Of a DNA stretch of 20,986 bases, positions 15,315 to 20,986 are shown one piece after another (the first letter of the stretch is position 1; each line of letters begins with the position of its first letter). The DNA comes from CAYVQB01 sp964453985. Lineage in GTDB: Bacteria > Babelota > Babeliae > Babelales > UASB340. Under the pieces are notes generated by a model. The model did no database searches. It saw nothing but the letters and a program-made list of their open reading frames with translations, and was not told where the DNA came from. Both the position numbers and the translations under genes were made by a program. The DNA is taken from the NCBI GenBank assembly GCA_964453985.1, contig CAYVQB010000014.1, positions 1-20,986 on the forward strand. The letters are read 5' to 3'.

Positions 15315-16383
15315 ATTCTACTCCCCTGATAAACTTATGCATAAAATCTTCTAACACAAGGTCTAGATTAAATCTTTGAACCTGCAAAAAACCTTTCTCA
15401 ACGATACTATCACGTAAATTATCATGCTCTAGATAAAAGGTAATCTTTTTAATTAATTCGTCAACCGTGGCAAAGCATTCAATAGACTCACCCTCTTTAA
15501 ATAGAAAGCTTGCTTGTTCTGATGTTCTTTGTGTTAATAAAAAACCTTTACCTGCAGGAACTTCAAGTGTTCTCATGTTGTGAGCATTATGGTTTTGCTT
15601 TCTAATAAAATTCAAAACTATTTTTGATGATCTAAAAGCCTTTATCATTTCTATATTATAAATAGCTTTACCCTTTAATCTTTGTCTTAAAACAGAACTT
15701 TCTGGTAAATTTTCTTGCCACATGTTGCCCCAGATAGCAAGATCTAAATCAGGCTTTTCTTTGCACAATTCAGTCAACCAAAATTCACGCTCTCTATCCC
15801 AAGTCCCAATAAAACAAACATCACTTTTATATTTACTAATATCTTTTTGTATAATATTTATATTTTGTAAAAATAAATCTTGATCATAAGCGAAAGGAAA
15901 ATAACTAACACTTTTGCATCCAGCCATATATAAAAGAGAAACAAGCTCTTTTGACCATGTTAAAAAACAGTCATAATAAGGCAAGGAACTTAAAATATTA
16001 GAATTAGAATTAGCATTCCAAAAAACAAAGGGGTTATCAGGATAAAAGTTCACAAGATAGGCATTAGAATCAGCTTTTATATTCTTTATAGTTTTGTTAA
16101 AAATATTTTCAGATTTTATAAAAAAGACTAAATCTGGTTTAAAAATTTTAACTTTTTTATGTAAATAACTATTAACTAAATAATTATTGATTTTAGAATT
16201 TTTAAAATATTTTTCTCGATAATTAAACAGCTTTACATCATAACCTAGCTTTACAAAACTATTATAAAAAGAAGTCGCGTAAGTATATATATTTGGATCT
16301 TTACTAAAATATCCAACAAGAAGTATTTTTTTTATATTCTTCACACTACCTATCCAAAATTTCTTGATAAGTTTTGATAACAT
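15262..16383 (-). CDS. CgeB-like glycosyltransferase (Glyco_trans_1_2 / DUF3880-type)
   Basis: 373 residues from an ATG at 16383. A GTG at 16342-16344, directly after the upstream stop, would give a 360-residue protein beginning VKNIKKILLVGYF and remove a 38-base overlap. Either is possible. The C-terminal half carries the CgeB-family pattern: CFIGTWDRERE, LAIWGNMW, then HNMRTLEVPAGKGFLLTQRTSEQ and LFKEGESIECF. In that pattern the glutamates of TLEVPAG and TSEQ sit at conserved positions. These are GT-B proteins found in spore-coat, capsule and O-antigen loci. The 3' end runs 53 bases into the next gene. Donor and acceptor are unknown. Confidence 0.8.
   Translation of the reverse strand: MLSKLIKKFWIGSVKNIKKILLVGYFSKDPNIYTYATSFYNSFVKLGYDVKLFNYREKYFKNSKINNYLVNSYLHKKVKIFKPDLVFFIKSENIFNKTIKNIKADSNAYLVNFYPDNPFVFWNANSNSNILSSLPYYDCFLTWSKELVSLLYMAGCKSVSYFPFAYDQDLFLQNINIIQKDISKYKSDVCFIGTWDREREFWLTELCKEKPDLDLAIWGNMWQENLPESSVLRQRLKGKAIYNIEMIKAFRSSKIVLNFIRKQNHNAHNMRTLEVPAGKGFLLTQRTSEQASFLFKEGESIECFATVDELIKKITFYLEHDNLRDSIVEKGFLQVQRFNLDLVLEDFMHKFIRGVECDKPKTQNSTNYFKELI
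15321..15327 (-). promoter_or_regulatory. Ribosome binding site AGGGGAG supporting a GTG start inside the upstream gene
   Basis: AGGGGAG is six bases before the GTG at 15312-15314. It lies within the coding sequence of the CgeB-like gene, so a real start is embedded in another gene. The same heptamer serves the GTG-started methyltransferase near 20827. Confidence 0.7.
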
Positions 16384-17515
16384 TCTTTCCGTAATTGTCC
16401 CAGCTAAATTGCTTTACATGCTCTTGCCCAAGCTGCCCCATACGTTCAGATTCTCGCCTATTTTCATAACACCATAAAATCTTTTGACTCAGACTATCAA
16501 CATCACATGCAGAAACCACAAAGCCATGCTTATTATTTTTAATTAAATCTAAGCCCGCAGTGTGACTACTGCAAATTACAGGTAAACCTGTTGCCATAGC
16601 CTCACCTATAACCATCCCAAATCCATCTTCAACTGAAGGCAACACAAACAGGCTGGCGTCTTGATATAATTTCTTTAAAGTTTGTTTATTCGTAGAACCA
16701 AAGAATTTCACATTAGGTAAAACTTTTATTTTTTTTAACACTTGTGCTAGATCTTTTTGCAAATTACCAACAAGAAGCAATTCTGTTTGTTCTATTGGCA
16801 TGTTCAATTTGCTCCAGGCTTGTAATAAATACTGTATCCCTTTTCTGAGACCAAGCAGGCCTACGCATATTACCCTGAATTTCTTATTTCTAACAAACGG
16901 CTTGTGATCTAAAAAATAATCAACATCAACACCACACATAACTTTTAAAAGTTTCTTTTTTGGTATATTTTGCTTGATAAAACTATTATAGACAAAGCTA
17001 GAAATAGTCATGATATAATCTGCTTGCTCATACTCAGCAAGCATCTTATCTATATTTCTTTGATTTATAGCAGGATTTTTTAATCCAAATTTATCATACT
17101 CTTGTTGCAATAATTTCTGTTGTTCAAGAATATGGCAAGACCCCGACTCTAATATAATCTTTGCGCCAGTCTTGCGAATCACAGGCAAGCTATTCAAAAA
17201 ATAATGCGCCCAGCCGACAAAAACATCAATATTTTCTAATTTATTTATTTTTCTACTTAACCAACGATCAAAAAGATTGTCTTTAAAAACGTAGTAATCA
17301 GACTTATCAACAAATTTATAAAGTCTTAACTTAGAAAATAAATAGTCCAAAAAGCTATTATAACTATTCTTGCAAACTAAACCGGATGAGATAAAATCTT
17401 TATCTTTTCGTGTATAACCACTAATAAAAAGTTTTTTTAAACAGTTTCTTTTTTCAAGTTGATGAGCAAGATTTAGAGCATGAAACCGACCGCCTGCAGC
17501 TATTACAATTTTCAT
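16346..17515 (-). CDS. Glycosyltransferase family 4 protein (GT-B fold)
   Basis: 389-residue GT-B glycosyltransferase. The N-terminus MKIVIAAGGRFHALNLAHQL is typical of a branch that binds membrane acceptors. IICVGLLGLRKG-like sequence (ICVGLLGLRKGIQYL near 215-229) opens the donor domain. PSVEDGFGMVIGEAMA holds the family motif in the form Asp-x7-Glu, with aspartate in the usual first-glutamate position and a neighbouring glutamate one residue earlier. GLPVICS follows as expected. The start lies 62 bases inside uxs without a strong ribosome site, but the first strand is clearly family-like. Donor and acceptor are unknown. Confidence 0.86.
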   Translation of the reverse strand: MKIVIAAGGRFHALNLAHQLEKRNCLKKLFISGYTRKDKDFISSGLVCKNSYNSFLDYLFSKLRLYKFVDKSDYYVFKDNLFDRWLSRKINKLENIDVFVGWAHYFLNSLPVIRKTGAKIILESGSCHILEQQKLLQQEYDKFGLKNPAINQRNIDKMLAEYEQADYIMTISSFVYNSFIKQNIPKKKLLKVMCGVDVDYFLDHKPFVRNKKFRVICVGLLGLRKGIQYLLQAWSKLNMPIEQTELLLVGNLQKDLAQVLKKIKVLPNVKFFGSTNKQTLKKLYQDASLFVLPSVEDGFGMVIGEAMATGLPVICSSHTAGLDLIKNNKHGFVVSACDVDSLSQKILWCYENRRESERMGQLGQEHVKQFSWDNYGKNVIKTYQEILDR

Positions 17516-18457
17516 TAACTAACAACTTCTCAAAATAATCTATTGTTTTTTGTAAACCAATTTTTAAATCAAATTTAGGTTCCCAATCTAGCTTTTTTCT
17601 TGCCAGGCTAATATCAGGTTTTCTTTGTAAAGGATCATCTTCAGGAAGTTTTTGGAAAATTATTTTAGATTTACTGCCAGTTAAATCTACTATTAACTTG
17701 GCCAGTTCTAAAAGATTATACTCAACAGTATTACCCAAATTAACAGGACCTAAAAAACGGGGTTCACTAAACATCATTTTAGTAATGCCATCAATAAGAT
17801 CGTCAACATAACAAAAAGATCTTGTTTGCGTACCATCACCATACATTGTTAGTAACTCATTTTTTAATGCTTGCATAATAAAGTTACTGACAACCCTACC
17901 ATCTTGTGGATCCATATTTGGGCCATATGTATTAAAAATACGCACAACTTTTATTTGAGTATCATACATTCTGTTGTAATCAAAAAAAAGGGTCTCTGCG
18001 CAACGCTTACCTTCATCATAACATGCACGAATACCAATAGGATTTACAGAACCTCTATACCCTTCAACTTGAGGATGAACCTTAGGATCACCATACACTT
18101 CACTGGTTGACGCTTGCAAAATCTTGGCATTATTCTTTTTGGCAAGCTCAAGCATATTTATAGCACCTANNNNNNNNNNNNNNNNNNNNNNNNNNNNNNN
18201 NNNNNNNNNNNNNNNNNNNNNNNNNNNNNNNNNNNNNNNNNNNNNNNNNNNNNNNNNNNNNNNNNNNNNTTTATAACGTCATGCTTAATAAATTCAAAAT
18301 TTTTATTATTTAATAAACTTTGTATGTTATTCAAGCTACCTGTTTGCAAATTATCTAAAGCTATCACATGAAAATTTTGCTCTAATAACTTGGTACATAA
18401 ATGGCTACCTAAAAACCCAGCCCCTCCAGTAATTAAGACTCTTTTTTTTTCACCCAT
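17454..18457 (-). CDS. uxs: UDP-glucuronate decarboxylase (UDP-xylose synthase), interrupted by assembly gap
   Basis: Oxidises and decarboxylates UDP-glucuronate to UDP-xylose. The first 62 residues give a Rossmann start (VLITGGAGFLGS) and end in HDVI. The gap removes the next part, and the frame resumes with GAINMLELAKK. Downstream are hallmark UXS segments: ASTSEVYGDPKVHPQ, NPIGIRACYDEGKR with the active-site YxxxK, RIFNTYGPNM and DGRVVSNFI. About 36-37 residues are missing by comparison with the family, so this gap really is near 110 bases. The C-terminal 20 residues are Cys/Ser-rich (NENCNSCRRS onward), lie in the overlap with the next gene and are not family-like. Ugd in the same run supplies the substrate. 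A nine-A tract covers codons 3-6. Confidence 0.9.
18170..18269. other. Assembly gap, 100 N, inside uxs
   Basis: Exactly 100 N. The flanking halves of uxs need about 108-111 bases between them. In-frame joining requires a gap length of 2 modulo 3 (two loose bases on each side), so 100 itself cannot be correct for an intact gene. Confidence 0.95.
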
Positions 18458-18477
18458 AAAAACTTTCTTTTAAAATA

Positions 18478-20148
18478 CTATTCCAAAATTATAAATTTTA
18501 ACGTTTCATAATCCCAAGTAACAAAAACAGGATTTTGATCTAAATACTTTTTATCAAAAATAAAACTTACATCGACTACTTTACCATCTTTATGGTCATG
18601 AATAGCTTTTTGCCCCATAGCAAATTCTTCCTGACCATTAGCTGCAATCCAAACCTGATCATGATTAGTAGTTTTTAGTCTAAAACCATTTTTAATTTTT
18701 TCTATATTTAACCAATTTTGATAAATATCTCGAATACTAGCTCCCCATGTGCGCCGATCATAATAAACAGGCAACGTTATGCCCTTCATCCAAACAGCTT
18801 GGGCAGAACCTGTAGGAAAAATTGACCATGGCAAACCAACAAAACAAATAGGTTTATCACAAACCTTAGGATCTTGAGATAATTCAGTAAAAGCAATATC
18901 TAACTTGTGTAAAAATTGCTCACGTTTTTTTAAATTATAAGGCAAAGAAAAAATATTAAAAATAAGAAAACTATAAAGAATAATTAAACTAATTCTTTGA
19001 GACTTTAACTTACCAGCAACAGTCTTAGATTTATAAAACTTTATCAAAAACAAAACGATTAACACGCAGAATGGCAAAGTTTTATAAAGATATCTGGAAG
19101 AATAATATCTTAAAAATGCCGGCCACATAAACAAGAACATGCTAAATATACAGAGTAATATATATTTCTTTTTACTGTTTTTTATAAAAGACCAAGCAAA
19201 CAAGCTAAAAAATAAAACTATTAAACCACCTTTTATTATCTGGTGGCCAGAAGGCAAAAAAGATAAGCCAAAAACATCTGATAAAAAAGTTACTAAATCA
19301 AAGAAACGCCCCTTTAAATTAGACAAAAACGTTAAAGGGCTCAGCTCGATCTGAGATGGACCGGAAAATTTTATAGGATAAAAACTAAACCGGACAACAA
19401 AATAAAAAATCACACCTAGCCAAAAAGGTATCGTTAATCGTAAATATTTATAAATAGTACCAAAGAAACTCTTTTTATTCGCACCCAAATAATTTTCATA
19501 TAAATAAGCAGCATACATTATCCATATGGGTATTATAATAGCTGTTTCTCTAGTAAACAACGAGATTAAAAATATAAAAAAAGCAGACCAATAGTCGATA
19601 ATATTTCTTGTTTCCAGATATTTTTTTAGAAACAGTATAACCAATAAAATTAGTGTGAAATTTAAAATATGTGCCTGTCCTGCAATCCAACCCAACCAGT
19701 TTATTAGACTAGGATGAAAAGCAAAAAACATCGCTCCCCAAAAAGCAAATATCCAACTAGTAAATGGAAATAAAAGATTAAATAATATTACAGCATTAAT
19801 TGCATGTAAAAAAATCGTAACTAAAAAATAGCCATAAGCATTAAACTTAAAAAAAAGCATCTGTAATGCGTAAAAGATATACACAAAAGGCCTGTAATAA
19901 ACAACAAGAAAAGATTGCTCTGGGGGCATATAATTAGAAGGCTGAACCGTGACAGTCATACCCGCACCAGTAAAAAATTTTAATATATCTTTTATATTTT
20001 TTATTTGCGAATGCCAAACAACTCCAAAATCATCATGTAAAAAACCCCAATTAAAGAATGGAATTCCTAACAATATGAATGTAATTGCAAAAACAACTAA
20101 TGATAAAATAAATCTTTTACTTTTTAACTTTATAAATTCCATAAACAC
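18478..20148 (-). CDS. GT-C fold polytopic membrane glycosyltransferase (TMTC/ArnT-like)
   Basis: 556 residues from a GTG at 20148. An ATG two codons later (20142) is better spaced from AGGG and is about as likely. A first membrane helix at ~12-30 is followed by an outer loop with HDDF (38-41), the acidic pair expected of GT-C enzymes. YYRPFVYI (84-91), FHPSLINWLGWIAGQ (144-158) and LFTRETAIIIP (197-207) match the pattern of TMTC-type GT-C proteins (YRP, HPxxxExVxWIxGR, SKE). Roughly ten more helices follow up to ~400, then a soluble C-terminal domain of ~150 residues ending VFVTWDYETLKFIIL. No TPR repeats follow. Such enzymes use polyprenyl-phosphate sugars on the outer face of the membrane. 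A paralogue starts to the right. Confidence 0.8.
   Translation of the reverse strand: MFMEFIKLKSKRFILSLVVFAITFILLGIPFFNWGFLHDDFGVVWHSQIKNIKDILKFFTGAGMTVTVQPSNYMPPEQSFLVVYYRPFVYIFYALQMLFFKFNAYGYFLVTIFLHAINAVILFNLLFPFTSWIFAFWGAMFFAFHPSLINWLGWIAGQAHILNFTLILLVILFLKKYLETRNIIDYWSAFFIFLISLFTRETAIIIPIWIMYAAYLYENYLGANKKSFFGTIYKYLRLTIPFWLGVIFYFVVRFSFYPIKFSGPSQIELSPLTFLSNLKGRFFDLVTFLSDVFGLSFLPSGHQIIKGGLIVLFFSLFAWSFIKNSKKKYILLCIFSMFLFMWPAFLRYYSSRYLYKTLPFCVLIVLFLIKFYKSKTVAGKLKSQRISLIILYSFLIFNIFSLPYNLKKREQFLHKLDIAFTELSQDPKVCDKPICFVGLPWSIFPTGSAQAVWMKGITLPVYYDRRTWGASIRDIYQNWLNIEKIKNGFRLKTTNHDQVWIAANGQEEFAMGQKAIHDHKDGKVVDVSFIFDKKYLDQNPVFVTWDYETLKFIILE
18508..18525. repeat. 18-base direct repeat, copy 1 (end of GT-C gene)
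   Basis: Identical to 20876-20893. It codes for the FVTWDY region near the C-terminus of both GT-C paralogues, so it reflects gene duplication and not a mobile or regulatory repeat. Confidence 0.8.
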
Positions 20149-20827
20149 TTAACCCTAAAGGAAAATTCAAACCTTTACTTATTAACCAATTTTCAAAACT
20201 TAAAACTTTACTAAAAATAGTATTAATAAATCTAGGCATTTTTTTGCCTGAATTCACAAAATTTAAATTGAATAACCTTTGTATGCTTGCGGGCAAAAAC
20301 AAAAAAAATAACCAAAAGCCCAAAGATTCTTGCTTAAAGTTATCCCTCAATAAACTTCTTATAAGCTTCTTATCATAACGACGAGCATGTCCTAATTCTC
20401 TATCATGATTGCCATATAAAAATTTAAAAGCAGGGACCGTAAAAATAAATGCCCCTCCAGGCTTTAAAACCCTAGCTACCTCTTGAGTAACTTTTTTATC
20501 ATCAGGAATATGCTCTAAAACATCAAAAGATACGACCAAATCGAAAGAATTATCGGAATATGGAATAAAGCAAGCATCTCCCAACTTCTTATCTTGAACC
20601 ATTTGATCTGGAATAAGATCTAGTGCGTTTTGTTCTATATCAAGAACATAAACACTGCCATATTTATTTATAACTTCTAAATCCTGACCAGTTCCAGCTC
20701 CAATGTCTAAAATTTTTAAATTCTTGTTTGAATCTAATTTACTAAGCAAAACATCTATTAAGCCGGCCTTGCCCTGAAACCAAAAATGTTTTTCTGTCAT
20801 ACCAGCTTTATAATCTTTATAATCCAC
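20117..20827 (-). CDS. Class I SAM-dependent methyltransferase, GTG start
   Basis: 236-residue methyltransferase. Motif I is ILDIGAGTGQDL (39-50), with the acidic Asp63 in VLDIEQ, FIPYSDNSFDLVVSFDVLEHI (87-107) and VARVLKPGG. The GTG at 20825-20827 is preferred over an internal ATG at codon 10 because AGGGGAG (20832-20838) lies four bases upstream. The C-terminal region has a hydrophobic segment (FWLFFLFLP), suggesting contact with the membrane. It lies between two paralogous GT-C genes and overlaps the downstream one by 26-32 bases. Small methyltransferases of this type often pair with polyprenyl-phosphate sugar or lipid-linked glycan enzymes. The acceptor is unknown. Confidence 0.86.
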   Translation of the reverse strand: MDYKDYKAGMTEKHFWFQGKAGLIDVLLSKLDSNKNLKILDIGAGTGQDLEVINKYGSVYVLDIEQNALDLIPDQMVQDKKLGDACFIPYSDNSFDLVVSFDVLEHIPDDKKVTQEVARVLKPGGAFIFTVPAFKFLYGNHDRELGHARRYDKKLIRSLLRDNFKQESLGFWLFFLFLPASIQRLFNLNFVNSGKKMPRFINTIFSKVLSFENWLISKGLNFPLGLSVYGIYKVKK

Positions 20828-20831
20828 CGGT

Positions 20832-20838
20832 CTCCCCT
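20832..20838 (-). promoter_or_regulatory. Ribosome binding site AGGGGAG supporting the GTG start of the methyltransferase
   Basis: AGGGGAG lies four bases before the GTG, slightly close but strong. It fills most of the short spacer after the partial GT-C gene. No comparable site precedes the internal ATG at codon 10. Confidence 0.6.
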
Positions 20839-20842
20839 AATC

Positions 20843-20986
20843 TTAATTATTTAAAATAATAAACTTTTTATCTTTATAATCCCAAGTAACAAACATAGGT
20901 TTTTGCTCTAATAATCTTGAATCAAAGATATATGTTATATCAGTAGGTAAACCTGATTTATTAAAATTGTTAACTATAATGTTACC
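20843..20986 (-). CDS. C-terminal fragment of a second GT-C membrane glycosyltransferase (5' part beyond window)
   Basis: 47 codons and a TAA read from the right window edge. The fragment ends with FVTWDYKDKKFIILNN. Aligned with the last 29 residues of the GT-C gene at 18478-20148, 17 are identical, including IFD, FVTWDY and KFII. An 18-base stretch is identical at DNA level (18508-18525 and 20876-20893). This makes it a close paralogue, most likely another full-length polytopic protein. Only the end of the soluble outer domain is visible, so a truncated copy cannot be excluded. Confidence 0.75.
   Translation of the reverse strand, partial: GNIIVNNFNKSGLPTDITYIFDSRLLEQKPMFVTWDYKDKKFIILNN
20876..20893. 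repeat. 18-base direct repeat, copy 2 (end of partial GT-C gene)
   Basis: Second copy of the 18-base identity with 18508-18525, in the same codon frame and at the same distance class from the stop. Confidence 0.8.

Noticed and set aside
18114..18371. Plus-strand open frame spanning the second N run
   Set aside because: It translates through 100 unknown bases and is antisense to uxs.
1..20986. Mobile elements, CRISPR arrays, tRNA or rRNA genes
   Set aside because: No transposase or integrase motifs, no regularly spaced repeats and no RNA-gene-like segments were seen; the only direct repeats are gene-duplication or coding repeats.
1..20986. Alternative genetic code suggested by long overlaps
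   Set aside because: TAA, TAG and TGA all end recognisable genes at family-consistent places (for example the ATGA junction at 2732-2735), so the standard bacterial code holds.

Overview
The window is an AT-rich bacterial surface-glycan locus on a draft or metagenomic scaffold. Two runs of exactly 100 N (8206-8305 and 18170-18269) each cut through a gene. Every confidently recognised gene is a nucleotide-sugar enzyme, a glycosyltransferase, a methyltransferase, a lipid-linked-oligosaccharide flippase or a membrane glycosyltransferase. All three standard stop codons end genes, and Shine-Dalgarno motifs (AGGAG, AGGGGAG, GGAGG) precede many starts, so the code is the ordinary bacterial one. The phylum cannot be read from the sequence. 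A Gram-negative or candidate-phylum bacterium is plausible from the gene content, but that is inference.

Layout. (1) 1-1776, minus strand: the 5' part of a zinc-ribbon SAM methyltransferase gene that runs off the left edge, preceded by a TIM-barrel sugar-phosphate isomerase/epimerase-like gene. (2) 1777-1859: a short divergent promoter region. (3) 1860-5137, plus strand: a tightly coupled four-gene block of aldo/keto reductase, Gfo/Idh/MocA oxidoreductase, PtmA-like SDR and acylneuraminate (NeuA/PseF-type) cytidylyltransferase. Its last gene overlaps the next convergent gene tail-to-tail. (4) 5081-20986, minus strand: one continuous, densely overlapping operon-like run. Read in its direction of transcription, from right to left, it is: a GT-C membrane protein (partial), a methyltransferase, a second paralogous GT-C membrane protein, UDP-glucuronate decarboxylase (uxs, gapped), four glycosyltransferases, UDP-glucose dehydrogenase (ugd), a further glycosyltransferase, a methyltransferase, a PglK-like ABC flippase (gapped), GDP-L-fucose synthase (fcl), pseB and pseC.

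How it could work together (inference). Ugd and Uxs would turn UDP-Glc into UDP-GlcA and UDP-Xyl. Fcl would finish GDP-L-fucose; its partner Gmd is not in the window. PseB and PseC would make the UDP-4-amino-trideoxy sugar that leads to pseudaminic-acid-like nonulosonates. The NeuA-type enzyme would activate a nine-carbon acid with CMP. Five cytoplasmic glycosyltransferases would build an oligosaccharide on a lipid carrier, the PglK-like transporter would flip it, and the GT-C proteins would add residues or transfer glycan outside the membrane. The nonulosonate synthase, hydrolase and acetyltransferase (PseI/G/H or NeuB/C types) and any ligase or oligosaccharyltransferase are not visible here. 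The combination of the plus-strand redox trio with PseB/PseC and a lone cytidylyltransferase is the best candidate for a less-described pathway.
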